Program-made: the position numbers and the translations under genes | Part shown: positions 23,902 through 31,803 of the stretch, piece after piece | Numbering within the stretch: position 1 is the first letter of the stretch | Layout: each line of letters opens with the position of its first letter | Source of the DNA: Brevundimonas sp. UBA5713 | GTDB lineage: Bacteria > Pseudomonadota > Alphaproteobacteria > Caulobacterales > Caulobacteraceae | Length of the DNA: 39,102 bases | Direction: 5' to 3' | Assembly: GCF_002419815.1 (NCBI RefSeq) | Contig: NZ_DIGV01000044.1 | Coordinates: 16,591-55,692 of the forward strand | The notes under the pieces: generated by a model | Told to the model about the DNA's origin: nothing | The model's database searches: none | The model's input: only the letters and a program-made list of their open reading frames with translations

Positions 23902-24489
23902 TCAGGCGATAGGGTGCGAGCGGGCCTCGGTCTCGGCAGCCGTCTTCTGGGCCAGTTCGCGCGCTTCGATACGGGTCCAGATTCGGTCATGGACGGTAAA
24001 GAAGACCGTCTGCACCAGAGGCTCGATGATGCCGATGGCCAAGGCGGCGCGGATATCGCCCGTTAGAGCAAACGCCACCGACACCGCCACGGTGAAGTGC
24101 ATCACACCATAGGTGATCGTCTTGAGCGCAATCTGTTTGAAAGAGCGGGGCAGGGCGTGGCTGTGGCCATGGTGATGGCCGTGATGCTTGTGACCGTGCA
24201 CGCGCATCTGTTCTTGCGGCGACATCACGCCCAGACGCGAGGACACAGCCTCGGCGGCTTCTTCAAGGCCGGTAGCCAGCCGGCGCTTTTCGATCACGTG
24301 CCAGACGCGGTCGTGGATCGTATAGGCGATGGTTTGGAAGAACGGTTCGACAATGCCGATGGCCAAGGCCATGCGGATGTCCTGGGTGATGGCAAAGGCC
24401 ACCGCGATCGCAACCACCAAGTGCATAATGCCATAGCTGGCGATTTTAAGCGCCAGTTGACGGGCTGTGCTCAGGAGGAAGGCGACCAT
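23902..24489 (-). CDS. Tandem DUF2061 membrane protein with His-rich linker
   Basis: A 195-residue protein built from two DUF2061 units. Unit 1 (about 8-66) and unit 2 (about 117-175) share ALKIASYG/ALKTITYG, a MH residue pair, VAFA, ALAIGI-x-EP and an IHDR/VHDR-x-W end. Each unit has two hydrophobic helices. The linker (about 67-116) carries nine His in residues 98-111 (HGHKHHGHHHGHSH), a likely metal-binding loop. Most DUF2061 proteins have one unit of about 70-80 residues, so this is a duplication-fusion. No function is known; metal sensing or transport is speculation from the His cluster. ATG 24489 has no clear ribosome site. Confidence 0.82.
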   Translation of the reverse strand: MVAFLLSTARQLALKIASYGIMHLVVAIAVAFAITQDIRMALAIGIVEPFFQTIAYTIHDRVWHVIEKRRLATGLEEAAEAVSSRLGVMSPQEQMRVHGHKHHGHHHGHSHALPRSFKQIALKTITYGVMHFTVAVSVAFALTGDIRAALAIGIIEPLVQTVFFTVHDRIWTRIEARELAQKTAAETEARSHPIA

Positions 24490-24570
24490 GGGGGTAAAAT
24501 GACTGTCGGGCCGGTCAGTTGCAAACCATAAAATCCTATTATGGTGATAAGTCCAACTTGCAACCCCTGC

Positions 24571-24682
24571 CTATACGCGGCCTGATATGTTGCGGCCTCT
24601 GTAGCCAAAGGTGATGAGGGATGCCGCCGTTTTATTGCGCTGCACCCTTGCCGAGTCGGCGGTTTACCCTCTATACGCGGCC
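24571..24682. repeat. Two direct copies of a 12-base motif, 100 bases apart
   Basis: CTATACGCGGCC occurs at 24571-24582 and again at 24671-24682, in the same direction, upstream of guaB. The second copy coincides with the proposed -10 of the guaB promoter; the first may be a second promoter or a fixed regulator site. Confidence 0.55.
24648..24677 (+). promoter_or_regulatory. Candidate guaB promoter
   Basis: A -35-like TTGCCG (24648-24653) and a -10-like TATACG (24672-24677) are separated by 18 bases, 26 bases before the guaB start. The CTATAC core also fits the GCTANAWC -10 consensus described for Caulobacter housekeeping promoters. Assigned by pattern only. Confidence 0.45.
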
Positions 24683-24702
24683 CGCAAAACGGAGACTCCC
24701 CC

Positions 24703-26160
24703 ATGGAGATACGCGAAGGCCTTACCTTCGACGATGTTTTGCTCGAACCCGGTCCGTCGGAGGTCATGCCCGCCGACGTTGACGTTTCGACGCGCCTGAC
24801 AAAAGACATCACCCTGAACATCCCGCTGCTGTCGTCCGCCATGGACACGGTCACGGAAAGCCGCCTTGCCATCGCTATGGCGCAGGCTGGCGGCATGGGC
24901 ATTCTGCACCGCAACATGACCATCGAGGAGCAGGCCGAGCAGGTCCGCACCGTCAAGCGTTATGAAAGCGGCATGGTGATCAATCCGGTCACCGTCACCC
25001 CCGACACCACCCTTGGCGAAGTGCGCGACATCGTCGCCCGCAAGAAGATCACCGGCTTCCCGGTTGTTGATCCGGCCACCGGCCGTCTGGTCGGCATGCT
25101 GACCAACCGCGACATGCGCTTCGAGAACGACCCGTCGATCAAGGCGTCCAGCCTGATGACCACGGGCGAGTTGATCACGGTGCGTGAAGGGGCCAGCCGC
25201 GAGGAAGCCCGCGAGCTTCTGCGCACCCGCAAGATCGAACGTGTCATCGTCGTGGACGACCAGAACCGCGCTGTCGGCCTCATCACCATGAAGGACATCG
25301 AGAAGGCCCAAGCCTTCCCGAACGCCGCCAAGGACGACCACGGCCGTCTGCTGGTCGGTGCCGCCTCGACCGTCGGTGACGCGGGCTATGAGCGCGCCAT
25401 GGCATTGGCCGAAGCCGGTGCAGACCTTGTGGTTATCGACACCGCCCACGGCCACTCGGCCTCGGTTGCGGCTGTCGTCGAGCGTATCAAGCGCGAGAAC
25501 AACCGCATCGCCATCGTGGCCGGTAACGTCGCCACCTATGATGCTACCCGCGCTCTGATCGATGCAGGCGCAGACGTTGTGAAGGTCGGTATCGGCCCGG
25601 GCTCCATCTGCACGACCCGTATCGTCGCTGGCGTCGGCGTGCCGCAACTGACCGCCATCATGGACGCTGCCCGCGCTGCCGAAGGCACTGGCGCAACCGT
25701 CATCGCTGACGGCGGCATCAAATATTCGGGCGACATGGCCAAGGCCATCGCTGCCGGTGCATCGGCGGCCATGATGGGCTCGATGTTCGCCGGTACTGAT
25801 GAATCGCCGGGCGAGGTCTTCCTCTACCAAGGCCGGTCGTACAAGTCGTACCGCGGCATGGGCTCGGTCGGTGCCATGGGCGCTGGCTCTGCGGACCGTT
25901 ACTTCCAGAAGGAAGTCTCGTCCGAGAAGCTGGTGCCGGAAGGCATCGAAGGCCAAACCGCCTATAAGGGCCCGATCGCTCCGGTCATCCACCAGATGGT
26001 CGGCGGTCTGCGTGCCTCGATGGGCTATGTCGGCGGTGCAAACCTCGGCGAGTTCCAGAAGCGCGCACGCTTCGTTCGCATCACCGGTGCGGGCTTGCGT
26101 GAAAGCCACGTCCATGACGTCATGATCACCCGCGAGGCACCGAACTACCGCCAAGGGTAA
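24703..26160 (+). CDS. guaB: Inosine-5'-monophosphate dehydrogenase GuaB
   Basis: GuaB oxidises IMP to XMP with NAD, the committing step to GMP. At 485 residues it has the normal layout: TIM barrel interrupted by a pair of CBS domains (about 91-205). Catalytic Cys303 lies in the loop GIGPGSICTTRIV, and the flap follows around GMGSVGAMG and the later YKGPI segment. The N-terminus LTFDDVLLEPG is diagnostic. It opens a five-gene run ending with guaA, so both steps from IMP to GMP are in one probable operon. Confidence 0.97.
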   Translation: MEIREGLTFDDVLLEPGPSEVMPADVDVSTRLTKDITLNIPLLSSAMDTVTESRLAIAMAQAGGMGILHRNMTIEEQAEQVRTVKRYESGMVINPVTVTPDTTLGEVRDIVARKKITGFPVVDPATGRLVGMLTNRDMRFENDPSIKASSLMTTGELITVREGASREEARELLRTRKIERVIVVDDQNRAVGLITMKDIEKAQAFPNAAKDDHGRLLVGAASTVGDAGYERAMALAEAGADLVVIDTAHGHSASVAAVVERIKRENNRIAIVAGNVATYDATRALIDAGADVVKVGIGPGSICTTRIVAGVGVPQLTAIMDAARAAEGTGATVIADGGIKYSGDMAKAIAAGASAAMMGSMFAGTDESPGEVFLYQGRSYKSYRGMGSVGAMGAGSADRYFQKEVSSEKLVPEGIEGQTAYKGPIAPVIHQMVGGLRASMGYVGGANLGEFQKRARFVRITGAGLRESHVHDVMITREAPNYRQG

Positions 26161-26179
26161 TCACCTTTAAGGACAGCCG

Positions 26180-26572
26180 ATGACGACCGAACTCACCTAT
26201 CTGAGCCTGACTTTGATTTTGGCACTGGTGCAGGTTTTCCTGCCCGCCGGAGCAAGGACGGCAGAGTTCGGACTGAAATGGAATGCGGGCCCGCGCGACA
26301 AGACGCCCAGTTCAGAGAAACCTCTGACCGGGCGCCTTGAGCGGGCCCAGTCCAACCTCTTCGAGACCCTGCCTCTGTTTATCGGCGCTGTGCTGATTGC
26401 CCATGTGGCTTCGGCTAATGGCGCGCTAACAGTTTGGGGCTCGGCACTCTATTTTTGGGGGCGAGTGGCATTCATCCCGCTCTATGCCTTGGGCATCCCC
26501 TTTATCCGGTCGCTGGTTTGGCTGGTCTCGCTTGCGGGGCTGATCATGGTGCTGGCGGCCCCGTTTATCTGA
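26180..26572 (+). CDS. MAPEG family membrane protein
   Basis: A 130-residue inner-membrane protein with four hydrophobic helices (about 4-24, 63-83, 88-105 and 110-129). The loop RAQSNLFETLPLFIGAVLIA (55-74) is the MAPEG hallmark, in which Arg, Asn and Glu form part of the glutathione site of eukaryotic relatives. Bacterial members of this short type (YecN-like) have no assigned substrate. It sits 19 bases after guaB behind an AAGGA site, and 11 bases before the RNA methyltransferase, so it is inside the gua operon although no link to purines is known. Confidence 0.85.
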   Translation: MTTELTYLSLTLILALVQVFLPAGARTAEFGLKWNAGPRDKTPSSEKPLTGRLERAQSNLFETLPLFIGAVLIAHVASANGALTVWGSALYFWGRVAFIPLYALGIPFIRSLVWLVSLAGLIMVLAAPFI

Positions 26573-26583
26573 ACTGAAGTCCA

Positions 26584-27855
26584 TTGACCCCAGCCGCCCG
26601 TCTCGCCGCCGCCGCCTCCATCCTCGACTCCATCGCACAGGGCCGTCAGCCTGCTGAAGTCGTGCTGAAGGCTTGGGGTACTGCCAACCGCTATGCCGGA
26701 TCGAAAGACCGCCGCGCCATCGCCGACCGCGTTTACAAGGTGCTGCGCGCCCGTGGCCGCCTGAGCTGGATCATGGGTGGCCGTGAAGATGGCCGCGCTC
26801 TGGTTATCGGCAGCCTGCACGCGCTGGACAACCTGTCTCTGGAAGAGATCGAGGCCCTGCATTCGGGCGAGGGCTATGGCCCGCGTCCGCTGTCCAAGCA
26901 GGAGCGTAGCCGCATCACCGCCGCCGATGGCGAGCTGCCGGGTTGGGTGGCCGCTGGCATCCCCGAGTTCGTGATGGAGGACTTCCAGAAGGTCTATGGC
27001 GACAACTGGAAGAACGAGGCCCACGACCTGATGGCCCCGCGCGCGCCGATCGACCTGCGCGTCAACAGCCTGAAGGCGACCCGCGAAGAGGTGGAGGGCG
27101 AACTGCGCGCCGCCGAGCTGTCGCCGGAACTGACCCCGTGGTCGGAACTGGGCCTGCGTCTGGCTTCGGAGCCGCCGCCCAACATTCAGGCGCTGGACGG
27201 CTTCAAGGAAGGCCGTTTCGAGATTCAGGACGAAGGCAGCCAGATCATCTGCGCGCTGGCCGATGCCAAGCCGGGCACGACCGTCGTTGATTACTGCGCC
27301 GGTGGTGGCGGCAAGACGCTGGGTCTGGCCCAATCGATGATGGGGCAGGGCCGCCTGGTCGCCTCCGACGTGGTGGCCAAGCGTCTGGACAATATCCGTC
27401 CGCGTCTGGAACGTGCCGGTGTTGACGCCGAACTGGTCCTGATCGGCCAGAACGGCGGGGGTCTGGAAGACCTGAACGATGCCGCCGATCTGGTTCTGGT
27501 CGATGCGCCTTGCTCGGGTGCGGGCACCTGGCGTCGCCACCCCGAGGATGCATGGCGTCTGACGGCTGAAGAGGTCGAGCGTCTGCACGGCCTGCAAACC
27601 CGCATCATGTCGCAAGCTGCCAAGCTGGTGAAGGTCGGTGGCCGCATCGCCTATGTCACCTGCTCGATGCTGACCCGCGAGAACGAGGACACCGCCGCCG
27701 CCTTCGAGGCCGCGCATCCGAACTTCAAGCCGGTGGCGATCGAGACGACCGGCCACGACATTGCCTCGCAGGCCAAGGGGCACCAACTTCGCCTTTCGCC
27801 GTATTCGACCAATACCGACGGCTTCTTCTTCGCCCTCTACGAGCGCGCTGAATGA
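26584..27855 (+). CDS. RsmB/NOP-family RNA (cytosine-C5)-methyltransferase
   Basis: A 423-residue S-adenosylmethionine-dependent m5C methyltransferase acting on rRNA or tRNA. Residues 1 to about 145 resemble the NusB-like RNA-binding part (YAGSKDRRAIADRVYKVLR). The catalytic domain has motif I DYCAGGGGKT (236-245), motif IV with Cys310 (VDAPCSGAGTWRRHPE) and motif VI with nucleophile Cys360 (VTCSML). TTG 26584 is the start: the protein then opens MTPAARLAAAASILD, as relatives do, and no ATG fits. The stop overlaps the next start as ATGA. Target base cannot be told from sequence. Confidence 0.9.
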   Translation: MTPAARLAAAASILDSIAQGRQPAEVVLKAWGTANRYAGSKDRRAIADRVYKVLRARGRLSWIMGGREDGRALVIGSLHALDNLSLEEIEALHSGEGYGPRPLSKQERSRITAADGELPGWVAAGIPEFVMEDFQKVYGDNWKNEAHDLMAPRAPIDLRVNSLKATREEVEGELRAAELSPELTPWSELGLRLASEPPPNIQALDGFKEGRFEIQDEGSQIICALADAKPGTTVVDYCAGGGGKTLGLAQSMMGQGRLVASDVVAKRLDNIRPRLERAGVDAELVLIGQNGGGLEDLNDAADLVLVDAPCSGAGTWRRHPEDAWRLTAEEVERLHGLQTRIMSQAAKLVKVGGRIAYVTCSMLTRENEDTAAAFEAAHPNFKPVAIETTGHDIASQAKGHQLRLSPYSTNTDGFFFALYERAE

Positions 27856-28565
27856 GGGCTCGGGTCGAACGTATCGGGGATGTCGCCGTCCTTCCGGTGA
27901 TGGCGGCCCCTGCGGAATACCGCGACCAGCTTCAGGCCCGCATCCGTCCCCTGATCACCGGCATCGGTCCGGTGGAGGGGGCGGTGTCCCTGAGCGCCGA
28001 ACTGGCCCGCCGCGAGGCGATGGGCGACATGCCCGATCTGGTGGTGGTGCTGGGCAGCTCCGGCTCACCCACGCTGGAGCATGCAGCCGTCTATCAGGTC
28101 ACCTCGGTGGACGACCGCGACATGGACGCCAGTCCGCTCGGCTTCCCCAAGGGGATTACGCCGCTGCTGGATATGCCGGCGGTCCTGCCGCTGCCGTGCC
28201 GTCTCGAAGGCGTGCCGACCGCGACCCTGTCGACCGGAGCCAATGTGGTTTCGGGCGAGGCCTATCAGGCATTGCACGCCGATATGGTCGATATGGAAAC
28301 CTTCGCCTATCTGCGGGCGACCCAGACCTTCTGCGTGCCCTTGATGGCGCTGCGTGGCGTGTCGGACGGCAAGGTCGAACTGACCAAGCTGGAGGACTGG
28401 ACCTCTACGCTCGATCAGGTCGATGCCAATCTGGCTATCGCATGGGACAGGCTGGTGGCCGCGCTGGAAAGCGGCGGCTTGAGCGCCCTGATGCCCGCAC
28501 TTGAACAACAGGCCGTATCCGGCCTAGACCCCGCCGCAACTCCCGTAACGGATTCGCATTCATGA
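27852..28565 (+). CDS. MTA/SAH nucleosidase-like phosphorylase superfamily protein
   Basis: A 237-residue protein of the purine nucleoside phosphorylase/nucleosidase superfamily. TGIGPVEGAV (36-45), GSSGSPTLEH near 68-77, the ribose-binding VDMETFAY (146-153) and ALRGVSDGK (167-175) match 5'-methylthioadenosine/S-adenosylhomocysteine nucleosidases, where Glu in M-E binds ribose and Asp in V-S-D acts as general acid. The C-terminal 40 residues are extra. Overlaps of 4 bases (ATGA) with both the methyltransferase and guaA make co-translation likely. SAH hydrolysis would relieve product inhibition of the upstream methyltransferase and return adenine, an attractive but unproven link. Confidence 0.8.
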   Translation: MRARVERIGDVAVLPVMAAPAEYRDQLQARIRPLITGIGPVEGAVSLSAELARREAMGDMPDLVVVLGSSGSPTLEHAAVYQVTSVDDRDMDASPLGFPKGITPLLDMPAVLPLPCRLEGVPTATLSTGANVVSGEAYQALHADMVDMETFAYLRATQTFCVPLMALRGVSDGKVELTKLEDWTSTLDQVDANLAIAWDRLVAALESGGLSALMPALEQQAVSGLDPAATPVTDSHS

Positions 28566-30124
28566 CCCAGCCGACCCAACACCAGAAGGTGCTCATCGTC
28601 GACTTCGGCAGTCAGGTGACGCAGCTGATCGCTCGCCGCCTGCGCGAGCTGAACGTCTATTGCGAGATCCACCCCTATACCAAGGCGACCGCAGCCCTTG
28701 AGGCCATGCAGCCGCAGGCCATCATCTTCTCGGGCGGCCCGTCCTCGACGACCGAAGAGAACAGCCCGCGCGTTGACCACAAGGTCTTCGAATACGGCGC
28801 GCCGATCTTCGGCATCTGCTACGGCGAGCAACTGATCTGCGCCGAACTGGGTGGCAAGGTCGAAAGCGGCCACCACCGCGAGTTCGGCCGTGCTGACATC
28901 AGCATCGTCAAGGACAGCCCGCTGTTTGAAGGCATTGCTGGCGCAGGCGAGCAAGAGCCGGTCTGGATGTCGCACGGTGACCGTGTGACGGCTATCCCGG
29001 AAGGCTTCGAGGTTATCGCCACCTCGGAAGGCGCGCCCTATGCCGCCATCGCCAACACCGAGAAGAAAATCTACGCCGTGCAGTTCCACCCCGAGGTGGC
29101 CCACACGCCGCGTGGCGCGCAACTGCTCAAGAACTTCGTCTACAATATCGCCGGTCTGACCGGTGACTGGACGATGGCAGCATACCGCGACGAGCAGATC
29201 GCCAAGATCCGCGAACAGATTGGCACCTCCAAGGTCATCTGCGGCCTGTCGGGCGGTGTGGACTCGTCGGTTGCGGCGGTTCTGATCCACGAGGCCATCG
29301 GCGACCAGCTGACCTGCGTGTTCGTGGATACCGGCCTGCTGCGCAAGGACGAGGCCAAGCAGGTCACGACCCTGTTCCGCGAGCATTACAACATCCCGCT
29401 GGTTCACGTTGATGCCTCGGAACGCTTCCTTGGCGAGCTGGCCGGCATTTCGGATCCGGAAACCAAGCGCAAGACGATCGGCCGTCTGTTCATCGAGGTC
29501 TTCGATGAAGAGTCGTCCAAGATCGAGGGCGCAGAGTTCCTCGCCCAAGGTACGCTCTATCCGGACGTGATCGAGAGCCTGTCGGCCTCGGGGGGGCCGT
29601 CGCAGGTCATCAAGTCGCACCACAATGTGGGTGGTCTGCCGGACTATATGAAGCTGAAGCTGGTCGAGCCGCTACGCGAGCTGTTCAAGGATGAAGTCCG
29701 TGCTCTGGGCCGCGAACTGGGCCTGACCGAAGCCTTTGTTGGCCGTCACCCGTTCCCGGGACCGGGCCTCGCCATCCGAATTCCGGGCGAGATCACGCCG
29801 GACGCCGTGCAGACCCTGCAAGACGCCGACGCCATCTATCTGGACGAAATCCGCAAGGCCGGTCTCTACAACGAGATCTGGCAGGCCTTTGCCGTCCTGC
29901 TGCCGGTCAAGACCGTTGGCGTGATGGGCGATGCGCGTACCTATGAGAAGGTGCTGGCCCTGCGTGCGGTCACCTCGACCGACGGCATGACCGCGGACTT
30001 CTTCCAGTTCCCGTGGGAAGTTCTGGCCCGCACGGCCACCCGCATTATCAATCAGGTGCCGGGCGTGAACCGCGTCGTCTACGACGTGACCTCGAAGCCT
30101 CCGGGCACCATCGAGTGGGAATAA
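28562..30124 (+). CDS. guaA: GMP synthase (glutamine-hydrolysing) GuaA
   Basis: GuaA aminates XMP to GMP using glutamine and ATP. The 520 residues hold a class-I glutamine amidotransferase domain (about 8-200) with Cys86 (GICYGEQ), His176 and Glu178 (QFHPEVAH). The ATP-pyrophosphatase domain follows with P-loop SGGVDSS (230-236), and the C-terminal dimerisation domain ends GTIEWE, as is standard. The start overlaps the preceding stop by 4 bases. A strong terminator follows at 30135, marking the operon end. Confidence 0.98.
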   Translation: MTQPTQHQKVLIVDFGSQVTQLIARRLRELNVYCEIHPYTKATAALEAMQPQAIIFSGGPSSTTEENSPRVDHKVFEYGAPIFGICYGEQLICAELGGKVESGHHREFGRADISIVKDSPLFEGIAGAGEQEPVWMSHGDRVTAIPEGFEVIATSEGAPYAAIANTEKKIYAVQFHPEVAHTPRGAQLLKNFVYNIAGLTGDWTMAAYRDEQIAKIREQIGTSKVICGLSGGVDSSVAAVLIHEAIGDQLTCVFVDTGLLRKDEAKQVTTLFREHYNIPLVHVDASERFLGELAGISDPETKRKTIGRLFIEVFDEESSKIEGAEFLAQGTLYPDVIESLSASGGPSQVIKSHHNVGGLPDYMKLKLVEPLRELFKDEVRALGRELGLTEAFVGRHPFPGPGLAIRIPGEITPDAVQTLQDADAIYLDEIRKAGLYNEIWQAFAVLLPVKTVGVMGDARTYEKVLALRAVTSTDGMTADFFQFPWEVLARTATRIINQVPGVNRVVYDVTSKPPGTIEWE

Positions 30125-30134
30125 GCCATTAAAG

Positions 30135-30167
30135 AAAAACCCTCCGGATCGCTCCGGAGGGTTTTTT
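30135..30167. terminator. Rho-independent terminator after guaA
   Basis: The 9-bp stem CCCTCCGGA/TCCGGAGGG has a 4-base loop (30149-30152), preceded by an A-run and followed by six T at 30162-30167. It also serves the convergent aldehyde dehydrogenase gene, which stops at 30176. Confidence 0.95.
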
Positions 30168-30175
30168 GTTGGGCC

Positions 30176-31651
30176 TTAGCCGTATTGTGGTGGCTTGCCG
30201 GTTTCCTGAACGGTGAACCAGCGGGTGACGGTGAACGCATCCACGCCGCTATCGCCGCCAAAGCGGCCATAACCCGTACTCTTCACGCCGCCGAACGGAG
30301 CCATTGGCTCGTCGGCAATGCCTTGGTCGTTGACGTGGATGATGCCGGTCTCGATGCGGTTGGCGACACTGAGGGCTTCGGTCATATTCTCGGAAATGAC
30401 GCCCCCGGTCAGTCCGTACTCGGTGTCATTAGCCAGTTCGACGGCTTCATCGACACTATCAACCACGTGGATCACCGTCGCCGGACCGAAGATTTCACCG
30501 TAGTAGATCTCCATGTCCTTGGTGATGTCGGTCAGAAGGACAGGGCGGATCAGCGTCTGCTCGTCCCCTTCGATCTCGCCGGTCCCGGCCAGCACAGTCG
30601 CCCCCTTGTCGATGGCATCCTTTATGAGCGCCGATACGCGCTGGGCCGCGCGCTTGTTCACCACGGGGCCCACAAAGGTAGCCGGATCGGACGGATCGCC
30701 CGACGGAATGGCTTTGACCGCCTCGGTAAATTCTTTGGTGAAGGCTTCGGCCAAATCGCGCACCACAATGACACGGTCTGTCGACATGCAAATCTGGCCC
30801 GAGTTCATATAGGCGCCGAATACGGCGGTTTTGACCGCATAGTCGATGTCGGCGTCCTTCAGGATGACCAAGGGGTTCTTTCCGCCTAGCTCGAGGATGG
30901 CGGGCTTGAGGTGTTTGGCAGCGGTGGTGCCGATGATGCGGCCCACGTGCGTGGAACCGGTGAAATTCACCAGTCGCACCCGGGGATCCGCGATCAGGGT
31001 CTCGACGATGACGCCGGCATCCTTGATGTCATTGGTTACGACGTTCAGCACACCTGCCGGCAGGCCGGCTTCCATCAGCGCGTCGGCCAGATAGAGACCG
31101 CAGGAGATCGGGGCGTCCTCCGAGGGCTTCATCACAACCGTGTTGCCGACCGCCAGCGGAATGGCGATGGCGCGGATGCCGAGGATGTAAGGGGCGTTCC
31201 ACGGCGAGATGGCGGCGATCACGCCATATGGCACCTTCTTGGCATAGGAGCTGACCCCCGGCATCTGGGTTTGCAGCACCTGACCACGTGGCTGGGTGAC
31301 CGCTGCGGCAGCCTCGCGCAGGATTTCGATGCAGAGCTCGACGTTAAAGGCCGCCCATGGACGCGCACCGCCGACTTCCGCGGCCATGGTGGCGACGGCG
31401 TCCTCCGACCTGGCTTCCATTATGTCGGCCGCGCGCAGAAAAATCTTCCGACGCTCGTAGGGCAGCATTTCCGACCAGGCGGGCAAGGCCCTCGATGCAG
31501 CATCTACAGCGGCGGTTACATCGGCGGGAGATGCCGCTGCGACCTTGGCAAAAACCTCGCCGGTCCACGGCGAGACGTCATCTGTCGTGGCTTTGGTAGA
31601 CGAGGGGACTTCCTTGCCATCTATCAGAAGGCCGCGCGTTAGTGTGGTCAT
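30176..31651 (-). CDS. Aldehyde dehydrogenase, aromatic-aldehyde (salicylaldehyde/vanillin) type
   Basis: A 491-residue NAD(P)-dependent aldehyde dehydrogenase. It has Asn152 (SPWNAPY), Lys175 and Ser177 of the cofactor site (MKPSEDAP), FTGST (230-234), general base Glu254 (LELGGKNP) and nucleophile Cys288 (NSGQICMS). The overall style, including GVSSYAKKVPYGVIAAISP and an end GKPPQYG, is closest to bacterial salicylaldehyde or vanillin dehydrogenases. The exact substrate is inference. ATG 31651 is preceded by GGAG. The upstream minus-strand gene is an amino acid permease 152 bases away; co-regulation is possible. Confidence 0.88.
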   Translation of the reverse strand: MTTLTRGLLIDGKEVPSSTKATTDDVSPWTGEVFAKVAAASPADVTAAVDAASRALPAWSEMLPYERRKIFLRAADIMEARSEDAVATMAAEVGGARPWAAFNVELCIEILREAAAAVTQPRGQVLQTQMPGVSSYAKKVPYGVIAAISPWNAPYILGIRAIAIPLAVGNTVVMKPSEDAPISCGLYLADALMEAGLPAGVLNVVTNDIKDAGVIVETLIADPRVRLVNFTGSTHVGRIIGTTAAKHLKPAILELGGKNPLVILKDADIDYAVKTAVFGAYMNSGQICMSTDRVIVVRDLAEAFTKEFTEAVKAIPSGDPSDPATFVGPVVNKRAAQRVSALIKDAIDKGATVLAGTGEIEGDEQTLIRPVLLTDITKDMEIYYGEIFGPATVIHVVDSVDEAVELANDTEYGLTGGVISENMTEALSVANRIETGIIHVNDQGIADEPMAPFGGVKSTGYGRFGGDSGVDAFTVTRWFTVQETGKPPQYG

Positions 31652-31803
31652 GGGGAACTCCGTGGGGGCTGGAGGCCAAAGGGGAAGGCGATCGGTGCCT
31701 TCACCCTCTGGTCTTCGGATGGGGGCAGGTTATGGGCCTGCCCCCTCCGGTGTCCACCTTGGCTGTTGCGTCGGTGGAAACCCGCGGCGCTGGTGTTTCC
31801 CGC

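Noticed and set aside
24664..26154. Long minus-strand open frame (496 codons) opposite guaB
   Set aside because: Mirror-frame artefact of high-GC codons: His/Asp/Gly-rich without domains, while the plus strand encodes a clear IMP dehydrogenase.
26482..27786. Minus-strand open frame of 434 codons opposite the RNA methyltransferase
   Set aside because: No recognisable domain, composition of an antisense shadow, and it begins inside the MAPEG gene.
28415..29623. Minus-strand open frame of 402 codons opposite guaA
   Set aside because: Antisense shadow of a certain gene; no motifs or ribosome site.
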